Positions 1 through 11,794 of a stretch of DNA of 64,000 nucleotides are shown here, piece after piece (positions within the stretch are counted from its first letter, which is position 1; every line of letters starts with the position of its first letter). This DNA is from Amorphophallus konjac (Eukaryota; Streptophyta; Magnoliopsida; Alismatales; Araceae), in the NCBI GenBank assembly GCA_022559845.1, contig JAHNEJ010001279.1:124001-188000 (forward strand), read 5' to 3'. Under the pieces are notes generated by a model, which had not been told where the DNA came from, did not search any database, and was given only the letters and a program-made list of their open reading frames with translations. A program made the translations under genes and the position numbers.

Positions 1-2799
1 TCGAACGGGGCGTGGAATCGGGCCCGGAGATTAGGGTTCCGCCGATTTCCCGCCGTGACCAGTCGACCGGACCACTTGGGCCGGTCAACCGGCAGTCGCC
101 CACGGGGGCACGGGGGTTTTACCGTTGGTCCGGTCGATCGGACCACCTGGGCCGGTCTATCGACCCAGTCTGGTCGACCGACCCCAGGGGTCCAGTCGAC
201 CGGATTTCAGTGTTTTTGTTTATATTGAGTCATGGTCGGCCCGGTTAAGACCCAATGACCGACTTATGGCCTCGCGAGTGTTCCAGACACCCTGTGAGCT
301 TCGTGTCCATGTTTTTGGGATGTCGGGAAGTATCGAGTTACTTCGATTAGCGTGCCCATAGGTGTGTGTATCTCAGGCTTTGTGTTATGCTCGATCGAGT
401 CACCGTATATCGGTGTGAGTGTGGTGGGGTTTCCCCCACATGTGTGTGGCCTCCCTTGAGTTCCCATCTTGAGGGGATGATCTCGACGGCTTGTGGTCTA
501 CCTCGGTATTCTCGTTAGCGTGGTTTTTAGACCTAGTCAAGATTTAAGTCGGTAGGCCTTGGCGATCTGACCTTCATGCGTCTCTTCGATGTAGCGCGCC
601 CTTCTTAGGCCGCTACATGTCGTTTTGACTTAGGTCAATGTTTTAGGGCGGTTAGTGCGGCGGTTGTCTCTTGGACCGCCTAGTCCATGTGGCGGGTCTA
701 TATTAGACCGCTTGGTGGTTTAGCTGGGTAGGTGGGTTCGAGGGTTGACTGGGTGTAGCGGCCATATCTTTGACTGCCACAGTCACCTCGCGGCCCAGTG
801 TAAGACCGCCAGAGTCCTTGCCTCTGTGTGTGTAGCGGCTTCTTCCCGGGCTGCTTGTGTTGCTTAGCGGCCGAGTGATGTACCGCTTGCATCCCAGAGG
901 ATGGTTTATCGATATTTTGGTTTCTGAGTACCTTGGCTTGACATTGTGGTTTGCCCGTTGTCCCGTGGATGTCTCCTGACATCCTATGAGGGCTATGACC
1001 ATGTTATAAGGTAGCCAAGCCTGCCTGTTTCTGTATTGCCTTTGAGTTGATGTCGGGGTTCTGGTCAACCCGGTGTGACCCAGTGGTTGACAAATAACCT
1101 TGTGTGTGTCTCGGCGGCTTTGTCTAGCTCGAGACAGTGGTTCTGGACTCTTTGAGGTATCATTTTACCTCGATTTGCATGTCCAGGTGTGCGGAGGGTC
1201 TTGGTGTTCCCTCGGTTCTCCACGCGTCATTTCCTTCATGTGAGTCGATTTCTCTAGCTTAGGATTAGACCGATTGGCGGCGTGTTACCGCTTTGCACAA
1301 TGATCTTGACTCCGAGTCGTGAGACTCAAGGATCGTGGTGTCTTCCAGTCTAGTTGCCTTGTCCTGAGTCTGTTGGTAGTTGGTGTACTACCTTTGTGCT
1401 TCATAGTATGAGTGACAGTGCGTGCTTAGCCTATCTGTACTCCAGTACTCGTATTTCAGAGTCTCTGTGTCTAGTGAGCCTCCACTAGTCGTAGCCTCAT
1501 GACCTCGAGTGTCGGCCCACTAGGGAGTAGGTTGTAGGGCAATTCCCGATTTATAGTTTTTAAGCTTGTTCCGTGGGGCCCCGGCTTTTACAGTAGCGTC
1601 CTACTAGGGGAGAAACTAGCTAGAGGCCTGGCTTAGGCGAGAGCCAATGTGTGCACACGTGGTCAGGGGCTTGGACTAACGCCGACAGGCGTTACCTGGT
1701 CTAGTCACTCGTTACTATAGTTCCTATTCTGGTTTTGAGTGTGTCTTAGTCTTTGTCGTGCTTCGGGCGACAGCGTAGATGAGACACTTGTAGGTGCAGC
1801 ATAAGACGTCAGTGGACGCAGCTGGTTGTTCTTCTAGTGAGGAGGTGCTTCCGTCACATGACACGTGACTCTCGTGTTTCTCGCACGTCGTGACCTTTCT
1901 GGGTTAGCCCTCTCGTGGTCTTGCCGGAGGTCAGTGGTGTGTCTTGTACACGACATTCTAGTCGTGTGTGTGTGGTCGTGTTTAGGAGAGCGTGCATGAC
2001 AATCGAGTCGTGTAGGCTTTAGTGTTCTATGTCTATCTAGGCATTTTTTAGGCTTTTTCCATGTCTTTGTAGGACTTCGCCTAAGGCCTTGTGCTGTGTC
2101 AGCAGATCGGTAACTCCTGACTTTGTGAGATCAGGGTTCGCCCTTCTGTTGTTGTTGGAGTAGCTTAGGGAGCCGAGGTTAGTACGGTTGTCGGGTTTCG
2201 CTCGGTATGGCTTTTCCCTTTTCTTTTAGTTGTTTCTACTCCTTCCGTTCCCGATTTTCTTTTATAGCTTTCTAGTAGTAGTTTCCTACTTTTCCTGCTT
2301 TACTACTACTACTGATATTTTAGTTGTTCCGTGTTACTGCGTTATTTTTCAGTGGGGATCCGCGTGACCCCTACTGAGCCAGTGACACAAGGCTCACCCC
2401 TGCTTTTCAGGTGGGTGGCGTCATTCTGCTTCTGCGATTCCTGGTGTGGCGTGTCTGTAGCTCCCAGTGGTACCTGTGTCGGGTTTTCCCCGACCTCAGT
2501 GTACGTCCTTCTTTTTTGTTGATTGTACTGCTTGTCTTTCCTTTAGACTGGACTCTGGTATAATTATTAAACTTAAATTGTTAATTAAAAAGTAATTTTA
2601 TTTTTACTACTTTAGCAAACCTGATTAATGAAATTTAATTGCTTATTGTTATATCTGTGGCTTCAATGTACTACACGATAATCTTTTTATCCCTTCGGAG
2701 CTTTACAGCTCTTGGGAGGCTTCACAGGTTCCAAGTGGTATTGGGTCTACTCGGTAGTCCTATCGGGTATATCCGGTATCCGGGATCCGGGTCATCACA
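1..2799 (+). repeat. 5' LTR of the LARD-like element (3' three quarters)
   Basis: The sequence matches the split copy at 5780-5798, 8447-10021 and 19411-20593 throughout, with scattered substitutions. It ends in TCATCACA just before the PBS. Bases 50-230 are rich in GTCGACCGG-type short palindromes, and 640-900 hold many GCGGT/ACCGC inverted repeats. Near 2340-2415 a GGATCCGCGTGACCCC block and a pyrimidine-rich CTTTTCAG are shared with the chromovirus LTR. Short open frames here have no recognisable product. Confidence 0.85.
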
Positions 2800-2801
2800 G
2801 G

Positions 2802-2813
2802 TGGTATCAGAGC
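2802..2813 (+). other. Primer-binding site (initiator-Met tRNA)
   Basis: TGGTATCAGAGC starts two bases after the LTR end. It is complementary to the 3' end of plant initiator methionine tRNA, the usual primer for minus-strand DNA synthesis. Confidence 0.9.
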
Positions 2814-4805
2814 GTTGTTGTGTGAACTACATGGGAATCCAGATAAACAGTTTCCAGAGTCTTGCAAGTCCAGTACAGTCTGCCAGCTGAAGGCTGGGTT
2901 AATTCGATGGCTTAGGTTTCGCGATTCCTTGTCGCTTTGTTTTCTGTGTGTTGTCTTGTGCGTGCTGTGTTGGCACTGTGCGAGATGGTTTTGCTCTCAT
3001 CAGGATGTGATGTGATGCTCTTTTTCATCCTGATGATTGTCTCGATCGTGTTGTACTTGGCAAAGTTTGCCGGAAGGCTTGAATCTATAGTACATTGTTC
3101 GAGATCTTTCCGCGATTGGTTCGGGTGGCTGGTGACTTTTGGTGTTGGTGTGATGGTCGTACACGTTCTTACGTTGTTTGGTTGTCCCAGCTTGAATCTG
3201 TGCAGCTCCTGATGCATTTCACTTATGTCGAAGTGGTCGATTAGATTCCTTGATTGAGAAGGTGCTCGAGTGAACCTAGGATTTTTCTTCCTGGTGAGCT
3301 TCTGTTCGTCGAGCTTGATACTTCTCATCCTGTCTGGTGGAGTCTTTTCGAGGTAAGCCTTGGAATTGCTATCTTAGTAACGCCGTTGTCCTGCGTCTAC
3401 TTAAGTGTGGACTTTGTTTATTCTGAGCCTGATCTACTCCTTGTGTTACGGTTGCTTGACTTCTGACGCAATCTTTGTGTTAAGAGCCATTGTGCACCGT
3501 GTTTGTCGTGCCGTGTCTGACGGTTGATGTGTTGTGAAGGCTCATTTATTGTTTCAGGATGTAAGGGTAAGCTGAGATTAGCCTTTCTTTGTGCTTTGTG
3601 CTGAAGCTGATACTCTCCTTCATTTGCACTTAGGCTACTTGTGATCGGTTGCTCGCAGGATCGGTACTCGCGGCATGTTATATTACGATTTTTATGAATT
3701 GCGGTGGCACTGTGTTTGTGCTGAGATGCGGTTACTGAAGTATTTCCGATGCCTGTGTGCATTATGTGAGTACGCAGCGGAAGCGTGTGGGCTGATAACC
3801 CACGGGCCGAGGATCGTTGTTGTGAAATTCTGGCCAGTCGAGAGAATTGTTCTTCTCGAAGTGACTTCATCTTGGCTTCCTGTGCCTTGATGTGGTCTTT
3901 TGCTGTGTCGTTGCTGGAGTCATTCTTGTGTAGGCATCGGCATTTATGAGTATTTGGGAATCTGTCGGCATTCTTGCCAATTGGGTACCCTTGCTCCTCT
4001 GTATGGTGTCTTGGGTCTTGTGCTCTCAGGACGTGATTAAGGTCCTTGAGATGCGTTCCCTGGGCTTGTTGTTTTCTTCTTGTCGTGGGTCTTTCTTGGT
4101 GAGATGCTCGATGCATGACTAGTCCCCTGTAGTCGTGTGTTCAGCTGTTGTTGTACCTTGATGTGACCTAGCTTGCAGTGGTGTTCCGTTGTTCTGTGTT
4201 TAGTACGGAGCCGGAATCCTGCAAGTGCTACCGTTGTTGTCATTTTTATCACTGTTTCTCTATGATTTTGTGCATCTGTCTTGGCACTATGTGGACCAGG
4301 TCTTGTCGGTTAGCTTTGTTGTACTCTCTTCTTCTGGTAGAGTTAGCTTGCGATTCGATCACATGCAATATCTGAGTGAGGACTGACTTGATTGTGCTTA
4401 TGGTCCAGTGCTATTGTCGCGTCCTGTGTCCCAGGTGTTCCCTGTTGCCCTTGGCACTGGAGCTGATAATGTTGACGAGTTGTCAGCTGAGGATTTTGTC
4501 TCCCCGTATAAGCTGATGCTTGTCGTGTCTGTCATTTTGTTTTATCGATATCTGTTGTCATGGCATAGGTCGTGTCTCCTTTCCCTGCGAGATGTAAGCG
4601 ACGTTGCCTTGTTTCGGAGGTGTTAGACTTGTGTTCACTTGGGTGCCGTGCCCGATCCAGAATGTGTGCCTGTGATTATGGAATGACAAGTGTTCCTCTG
4701 AATGGTGTTTTTCGAGAGTCGTGCTGTTTCAAGTTGTTTCTTGGGGTTGTTCATCCTTGCTTCTTCCTATTAGTTCCTTAAATTTTGAGGATGAAATTTC
4801 TTGAA
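2814..4805 (+). other. Non-coding interior of the LARD-like element
   Basis: About 2 kb between PBS and PPT. I find no gag, protease, RT or integrase motif on either strand. The longest open frame, on the minus strand at 3418-4116, is low-complexity and resembles nothing known to me. The last 40 bases (TTGAGGATGAAATTTC and what follows) resemble the post-pol end of Tekay/Del chromoviruses. I infer that the interior is a relic or replacement of chromovirus sequence. Confidence 0.7.
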
Positions 4806-4816
4806 GGATGGGAGGC
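4806..4816 (+). other. Polypurine tract of the LARD-like element
   Basis: GGATGGGAGGC lies directly before the TGTAATACCC start of the 3' LTR. It is the expected plus-strand priming site. Confidence 0.8.
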
Positions 4817-5798
4817 TGTAATACCCTAGATCCTTATTGGATTCCTATTGGGCCTTTCGGATCCTTTTTGGAGAGTTTCGGATCACTTTTGTGGGTCATG
4901 AGTTTAGTTTTATGATCCTTGTGGGTTTTTCTCTCGTATAAGTTACGGAACCCTGCGGTGAGTATATTTCTTAGTTCATCGACTCGTGGACGCCACAGTT
5001 GCGATGTACTCTTTGAGAGGATCGTTTCGACTATTTTTGCGTATTTTTCTGAATTAGTACATTTTCGGGCTAAAAATCAGATTTTCAAAAATTAGGAAAA
5101 TTTCCTAATTCTTTTCTTTTTATTCTTTTTCTTTCCTTCCTCTCTCCTCCCTTCTCATTCACGCCGCCGTGACTTCTCTCCCTCTCCCGTTTTCTCTTCT
5201 CTCGCCCTCCCAGCTCCGGCTACAGACGGAGGAGGCTAGGGCAGGCAGAGGTGATGCCGTGGGAGTGGTCCGGAGCGCAATGGGGCGAGGATCGGACCGG
5301 TTTTGGTGTGATCCCGAATGGTGGATTCAAAGCCGACGGTCGAGCTCGCGATGTGGTTTTGGGCACGGTTCAGTCACTACGGTGCACGGTTTCTTCGGTG
5401 GAGGTAGGAAAATGGATCACCTACTTCTCTTCTACGTTCCCTCAAAGTTTCACGTCGAACGGTGAGCATACGAGTGGGTTTTGTCTTGTTGGGGCAAAAT
5501 CATACTTTTGGGGTATTCACAAGGTTCCCCGGAAAACGGTGACGGTTTTTAGATCAGTTGGTATCAATCGAACCCCTGGAATGTCAGCGTTCCAGATCCG
5601 TTGATTTCGTGTTGATTGGATGTCATTTGGGGCCGGTACGAGCCCGGGAACCCCGATGACTCATTTAGGGTCAATTCGGTGGAATTACTCGTTTTAAGCC
5701 ATTTGTGCGTTGTTTTGATCCCTTTCGGAGTGTGGAAGGTCGGTAATATTATTGTGGTTGTTTCCCCCTTCGATCGGAATCGAACGGGGCGTGGAATA
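4817..5798 (+). repeat. 3' LTR of the LARD-like element, segment 1
   Basis: It starts TGTAATACCCTAG after the PPT and runs to the insertion point of the minus-strand solo LTR. The last 19 bases equal the first bases of the window, which fixes the join. No gene is supported here; the open frames around 5169-5604 are not recognisable. Confidence 0.85.
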
Positions 5799-6200
5799 TG
5801 TTGGGTCCCGTGAGGTGTAAATGGATCTAGAAGGGGGGGTTGAATAGATCCTATCAGAAACTTTGGCCTATTTAAAACTCTTAGCTAGCGGAAGCTTAAA
5901 CCACTCTTATTAAGTGAATGAATCACTTAGGCACGATGCATAGCGGAATTAGGTAGAGTGGCTCCAATGAAAAGACTTGAATTACAAGCTATGAAACGTC
6001 AACACTTCTTTAAGTAAATTACAAAGCATAACACATAGACGAACATGCAATAGCTTGCAACAACCGTGCATGTGTGTGTATGCTATGTTGATCACTCAAA
6101 GTGCATATGTATGTGAGCAAGATAACCAAGTATAGAAGCACACGAACTTACGAATGGGGTTAGAAGATATAGAGCAATCACACAAAATAAACAACCCACA

Positions 6201-6275
6201 ACACAGGGATTTTAAGGTGGTTCGGTTGTAACCCCGCAACCTACGTCCACCCCTAACCAAAACCCGGTGAGGCTT
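6201..6275 (-). other. Conserved Sirevirus U5 structure
   Basis: On the minus strand it contains CCTCACCGGGTTTTGGTGAGG-type pairing (shown here in shortened form: CCTCACC with GGTGAGG), then GGGTGGACGTAG, a small stem (GTTGC with GCAAC) and GAACCACC. The same order occurs in the other Sirevirus LTRs of the window at 34003, 37572, 44543, 55889 and 60669. Confidence 0.6.
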
Positions 6276-6674
6276 CCTTGTTGGCTCACAGCTTGACCCG
6301 GGGACACGCCCCAAACCACAGAATAGAGAAATCCCGCTTTCTGTCTTCTTACATACAAAGCCGGCAGGGACGGCTACACCGCAGATCGGAGAACTCCCGA
6401 TTGCCTTCCTACTAACCACCGGTAGGGACGTCAACCGCAAATTGGAACACCCTCCAATTGCCTTCCTACTAACCACCGGTAGGGACGAATCACAACTTCA
6501 ATGTTTAACAATATTGAAAGTAAAACAAATGTGAAGGAATTAAAACAAGAGATTGAGTGAGAAGGAATTGGCCCTTGTATCGATATGCTTTGTTGATCAG
6601 CAGCAGGGATCTCTTCTTCTTACAAATCAATCTTCTTGTAATCACCCTTGAATGGATGATTATTCTTCACGGAG

Positions 6675-6885
6675 TACTGTTCATGTGAACAGTAACTATT
6701 CTTCCAATCTCCTCTCTTGATCTTCTCTCTTTGATCTCTTTGATTGGATGAAGAAATGAATAGATGCTACCTTGATCCTTGCTTCCTTCTTCACAGATCT
6801 TGGAAGATGATTTCTTTGATATGAGCTTGAATACCTTGGATTGGATGAAGATGTTCTTCACGGAGTACTGTTCACGTGAACAGTA
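6675..6885. repeat. Two copies of a 20-bp palindrome with a G-box-like core
   Basis: TACTGTTCATGTGAACAGTA at 6675-6694 and TACTGTTCACGTGAACAGTA at 6866-6885 are self-complementary (the first with a one-base imperfection at the centre). Each is joined to a GGAGTACTGTTC context and a GAAGATGTTCTTCAC-type block. The plus-strand relative has the same pair at 33390 and 33581. Confidence 0.85.
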
Positions 6886-7444
6886 ACTTGAACTCCTCTT
6901 GCTTTGAACACCCCTTTGAAGCCTCCTTTGATCTTCCCACTTAGCCTTACTTGCTTCTACTCTTTCTTGGAGGATGCTGGATTGAGATATGAGCTTGAAT
7001 CACCTTGAGTTGATGGAGAGGATATTGGATGTGGCTTTGATCTTCTCTTGATCCTCTTGAGTTGATGAAGCGGTTTATGGATGCAGCTTTGATCACCTTT
7101 GAGAGCCTTGAATGCTTCTTGCTTCCTTGGAGATTGAGATAGCTTCAGATCTAGGCTTGAATCTCTTGGAAGGATGAAGATGTTCTGCTCGAAACACTGT
7201 TCACGGAGGTGCTACAGTGCTCTCGAAATGGCCTCCCTTGATTCACTTCATCAACTCCATCAACTAGGGTTTCTAACCCTCTTGTAATGGTTTTATAGGC
7301 TTTGAATGGTCTATAAACAAGCCCCAGACCAGATCCACAAATCATGGGAAGTTAGGTGAGGTTTGATTAAACAAAACCATGGAAAGGGGCTGGCCACGAG
7401 GTTGATTTCGAGGTCAAACATGGTTGGCTCGGGGCTGGCGGTCG

Positions 7445-7620
7445 ACCTAAGGTTCCTGGCGGTCGACCGCTACTGTAAAATGCTGTAGACGAATGGCCCC
7501 TGGGATTTCCGGTCGACCGCCACTGGCTGGCGGTCGACCGCCACTGAAAGACTTTCGGCCTGGGCGGTCCCTGGCTGGGGCGGTCGACCGCCCCTGTGCT
7601 GGCGGTCGACCGCCAGCTGG
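7445..7620. repeat. Cluster of CpG-rich GGTCGACC palindromes
   Basis: GCGGTCGACCGC-type palindromes occur about five times within 175 bp, for example around 7508, 7529, 7576 and 7603. The flanking stem bases differ from copy to copy. The matching cluster in the sister LTR is at 32659-32769. CpG-rich palindrome clusters are a known trait of Sirevirus LTRs. Confidence 0.85.
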
Positions 7621-7910
7621 GCAAGGCCCGGGTTGGCCCGGGTCGGTCCGTTGAGTCTCCGGTTCGGTCCGTTAAGTCTTGAACTCCGTCGTTCAAACTC
7701 CATTAGCAGCCCGTGCATGTTTGTAGCATCACTCTTGACTGTCTTGAAGAATTCTGTTGATTATATCATTCCTATAATCAGAATTTTGTTCTGGGGGCTC
7801 CGCCCCCGGAAACCCCCGCAAGGGGCGCTGCCCCCTTGACCCGCAACCTGACCGGGCAGGTCGATCCCCGCGACCTGACCGCGCAGGTCGATCCGCGTGC
7901 GAGGGCGCAA

Positions 7911-8005
7911 CATTGAGCTTTCATATTTGCATTGAGCTGTCACATTTGCATTGAGCTTTGACATTTGCATTGAGCTTTCACGTTTGCATTGAGCTTTCAC
8001 GTTTG
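7911..8005. repeat. 19-bp tandem repeat, five units
   Basis: Five head-to-tail copies of CATTGAGCTTTCACRTTTG with a few substitutions. It is a local expansion inside the solo LTR; the sister LTR at 31921-34481 does not show it at this length. Confidence 0.9.
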
Positions 8006-8321
8006 CCAATTCCACTTCATTCCTTGGATTATCTTGTAGCATGCTATCGAGAAATTGCACCGACCTTGAATCATCCATAAGGTAAGACATGCACTGACCA
8101 TATGAAGAATATGCAATGACCTTATGTGTGATGCTATTCAGCTTGATTTCTGTGCTTGAAACATGCTATATTTTCGTGCATCCAATATTGTCATATGCCT
8201 TGATATCTGTCAATTCAGTTGTCTAGATTGGTGTGCCATTCTTGAGCTTTTACACTGGAAGTATAATGACCTGAAATGTATGAATATTAACATTATCAAA
8301 TGCAGGTATAGTTCATTAATG

Positions 8322-8405
8322 ACTAAAGAGGCAGACATCATCAAAACCAACTAAAGAGGCAGACATCATCAAAACCAACTAAAGAGGCAGACATCATCAA
8401 AACCA
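8322..8405. repeat. 28-bp tandem repeat, three identical units
   Basis: Three perfect copies of a unit that begins ACTAAAGAGGCAGACATC and ends AAAACCA, at 8322, 8350 and 8378. Identity implies recent expansion. Confidence 0.92.
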
Positions 8406-8446
8406 TAAAATGATTTAATCATGTTGCACACATGTTCAACAGAATC

Positions 8447-10021
8447 GGGCCCGGAGATTAGGGTTCTGCCGATTTCCCGCCATGACCCGTCGACCGGTAA
8501 TCACCCACGGGGGCACGGGGGTTTGACCATTGGTCCGGTCCACCGGACCACCTGGGCCAGTCGACCGACCCAGTCTAGTTGACCGACCCCAGGGGTCAGG
8601 TCGACTGGATTTCAGTGTTTTTGTTTATATTGAGTCCTGGTCGGCCCGGTTGAGACCCAATGACCGACCTATGGCCTAGCGAGTGTTCTGGACACCCTAT
8701 GAGTTCCGTGTCCATGTTTTTGGGGTGTCAAGAAGTACCGAGTTACTTTGATTAGTGTGCCCGTAGGTGTATGTATCTTGGGCTTTGTGTTACACTCGAT
8801 CGAGTCACCGTATATCGGTGTGAGTGCGGTGGGGTTTCCCCCGCATGTGTGTGGCCTCCCTTTAGTTCCCGCCTTGAGGGGATGATCTCGGCGGCTTATG
8901 GTCTGCCTCGGTATTCGCATTACCGTGGTTTTTAGACCTAGTCAAGATTTAAGTCGGTTGACCTTGGCGGTCCGACCATCATGCGTCTCTTCGATGTAGC
9001 GCGCCCTTCTTAGGCCACTACATGTCGTTTTGACTTAGGTCAATGTTTTAGGGCGGTTAGTGTGGCGGTTGTCTCTTGGACCGCCTAGTCCGTGTGGCGG
9101 GTCTATATTAGACCGCTTGGTGGTTTAGCTGGGTAGGTGGGTTCGAGGGTTGACTGGGTGTAGCGGCCATATCTTTGACTGCCACAGTCACCTCGCGGCC
9201 CAGTGTAAGACCGCCAGAGTCCTTGCCTCTGTGTGTGTAGCGGCTTCTTCCCGGGCTGCTTGTGTTGCTTAGCGGCCGAGTGATGTACCGCTTGCATCCC
9301 AGAGGATGGTTTATCGATATTTTGGTTTCCGTGTACCTTGGCTTGACCCTGTGGTTTGCCCGTTGTCCCGTGGATGTCTCTTGACGTCCTATGAGGGCTA
9401 TGACCATGTTATAAGGTAGCCAAGCCTGCCTGTTTCTATATTGCCTTCAAGTCGATGTCGGGGTTCAAGGCAACCTAGTGTGACCCAGTGGTTGACAAGT
9501 AACCTTGTGTGTGTCTCGGCGGTTCTGTCCAGCTCGAGACAGTGATTCTGGATGCCTTGAGCTATCATTTTACCTCGGTTTGCATGTCCAGGCGTGCTGA
9601 GGGTCTTGGTGTTCCCTCGGTTCTCCGCGAGTCGTTAGCTCCGTGTGCGTCGATTTCTCTGGCTTAGGGATTAGACCGATTGGCGGCGTGTTACCACTTT
9701 GCACGATGATCTTGACTCCGAGTCGTGAGACTCAAGGATCGTGGTGTCTTCAGGTCTAGTTACCTTGTTCTGAGTCTGTTGGTAGTTGGTGTACTATCTC
9801 TGTGCTTCGTAGTATGAGTGACAGTGTGTGCTTAGCCTGTCTGCACTCTAGCACTCGTGTTTCAGAGTCTCTGTGTCTAGTGAGCCTCCACTAGTCGTAG
9901 CCTCACGACCTCGAGTGTCGGCCCACCTGGTAGTAGGTGGTGGGGCAGTTCCCGGTTTATAGTTTTTAAGCTAGTTCCGTGGGCCCCCGGCTTTTACAGT
10001 AGCATCCTACTAGGGGGAAAC
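8447..10021 (+). repeat. 3' LTR of the LARD-like element, segment 2
   Basis: It continues the LTR after the solo-LTR insertion and matches 20-1600 of the window. It stops at GAAAC (10017-10021), the left TSD of Copia A. Non-coding, with the same GCGGT/ACCGC short inverted repeats as the 5' copy. Confidence 0.85.
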
Positions 10022-11621
10022 TGTTAGTGTTGGTGTGCTACAGGCCAATTTCGGGTCGGGTAGGCCTAATAGTTGTACGATCTTGTTCATTATTAATAAA
10101 GTGGTATTTGAGCGTAAATATGCGATTGTGTATTATTTTACGATGTCCTTAGGATATGTGGTTGTAAAGTCAACTCGAGATGGGATCTCGATTATGAGAC
10201 TGACTTTACATGAACACATATCTTAAACTGTTCCTTGTTGGAGGGTAATCACTCGGGGACTTTGATTCCCTATTAAACCAGTACACTTAAAGTGTCAGTG
10301 ACCAGTCTCATGGTCATTGGTGCGGGGCACCAACACATATGTGTAGGTGTATGTCCTTGGAGGATGTACACTGAACTGATCCGCTATTGGATCTTCAGAT
10401 GGTTGATTATACATAATGTCAACTGAATATCCAACTGTCTCAGTAGCATCGTTGGTCCTTTGACCTGAGACATTGATCGGATCTTACACGAGGACTGGAA
10501 TGGTTTAATTACTTGGCTAAGTGACTTTAACCATAAGTCATGAGTTGCCGAGTCATTAACCACTCCGGGATACGTGTGAAGATCATCAATGGTCAAGAGG
10601 GGATCGCTCACTGTCGGGTATATATCAGACAGTTAATGGGTCATGACATTGACGCTCCGTTAAATCCCTGGCCAGGGTCGTGTGAGTTCGTTTAGAACAA
10701 ACGTCATACACTTTAAGGAGGTCATAGTCAAATGGCATGATCATGGGGTTTGACAGAAACCATACCCTCGATCGTATCATACTCATAGAAAGAGCAAGGG
10801 ATTATATCGATGCGGTAACTGTGGACTTACAGGTACCGGACAGGCTGGTTTAAACCCGGCGTCCTCCAGGATCACACAGATTTACTTGACCCAACGTGAT
10901 CAAAGGTTCGGAATATATTAAACTATTCTTCGGCTCTGGTAGAAGCGAAGAATACATTTAATTTACTTCTAATTGGGAATTAGAAGTTAATGGGCCTTAA
11001 ACTAGAGTGACTAAGGGCCTAGAGGATCACACACAATAGATTCTTGGGTGACGGATTATTATTATACAAATGTATGTATTATTTCTATTTAATTCCTTTT
11101 GGAAAGGAGTGTAAATGGAGCTTAATACATATGTATAATAGTAGATAGGATATATATATATAATTTTGATCTTTTGGAGCCCTTTCAGAAATGACCAACT
11201 CTCTATATATAGAATCCTACGTGAAGCTCATTAAGCCTTCTTCCAATCTCTCTTGGCTTAACCAAGCATTAAGGGTTAAGAGAGGAGGATTAGCTCCTCC
11301 CCCCTTTCCTTCCTCTTGCTCTCTCTCTCCAGAAGGTGAAAGGGTCGGGGAAGGTCCGTGCTGGGGGGTACCGTCACTGTAGAAGGGTCCGTGTGGATCT
11401 GCTCTAGAGGCCGTGCAGTTGTGCGGCTCGGTATTCTGCATCGGGCATAGCGGACATCGTCGTTCCGCGCAAGGTATAAACACGCAACCTGTAATTAGGC
11501 GGGTTGGAGTCTTAGAAACACCGATTAGAGCACAGATTAAGGTTTCCATAACACCGGGATCGGGCAAATGAATTTTTTGTTATCCGCTGCGTCGCCCGTA
11601 GGTGCTATGCGAAACCTTACA
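10022..11621 (+). repeat. 5' LTR of Copia A
   Basis: Starts TGTTAGTGTTGGTGTG and ends GAAACCTTACA. A TATA-like CTATATATAG lies at 11203-11212, and a splice-donor-like CGCAAG/GTATAA at 11468-11479 lies in the predicted U5. Non-coding. Confidence 0.95.
11202..11212 (+). promoter_or_regulatory. Probable TATA box of the Copia A 5' LTR
   Basis: TCTATATATAG, repeated at the same place in the 3' LTR (18986-18996). It sits about 410 bp before the LTR end, a reasonable place for the start of R. Confidence 0.6.
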
Positions 11622-11622
11622 G

Positions 11623-11635
11623 TGGTATCAGAGCC
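11623..11635 (+). other. Primer-binding site of Copia A
   Basis: TGGTATCAGAGCC lies one base after the LTR end and is complementary to initiator-Met tRNA. Confidence 0.92.
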
Positions 11636-11794
11636 AGGTTCGCGCTCTGGTCGGTGTTTATCGCCGTTTAGAACCATGTTTTAGGGGCAATCGAAATCTT
11701 CAATTATTTTTGTAGACAGAGATCTAGGCATCCCTGTTCTTCCAGGATGCTAGGCAACGCTGGAGCAAATTTTTTTTTTAAAAAAAAAAATTTA

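Larger units (their letters stand above)
5799..8441 (-). mobile_element. Solo LTR of a Sirevirus-like element, minus strand
   Basis: The 2.64-kb sequence is the reverse-complement relative of 31921-34481. It has TGTTG...CAACA ends and flanks GAATA/GAATC, a 5-bp TSD with one change; the empty site is visible at 14-19 of the 5' LARD LTR. On the minus strand it ends with the Sirevirus LTR signature (ATTCAACC, C-run, CTAGATCC, then GGGACCCAACA). There is no second LTR, PBS or interior, so it is most simply a solo LTR left by LTR-LTR recombination. It contains local tandem repeats and palindromes listed separately. Confidence 0.85.

Noticed and set aside
2802..2813. tRNA gene at the TGGTATCAGAGC sites
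   Set aside because: Only the primer complement is present; no cloverleaf sequence surrounds any of the seven sites.
3418..4116. 232-codon open frame on the minus strand
   Set aside because: Basic, low-complexity translation in the non-coding LARD interior, with no domain and no counterpart.
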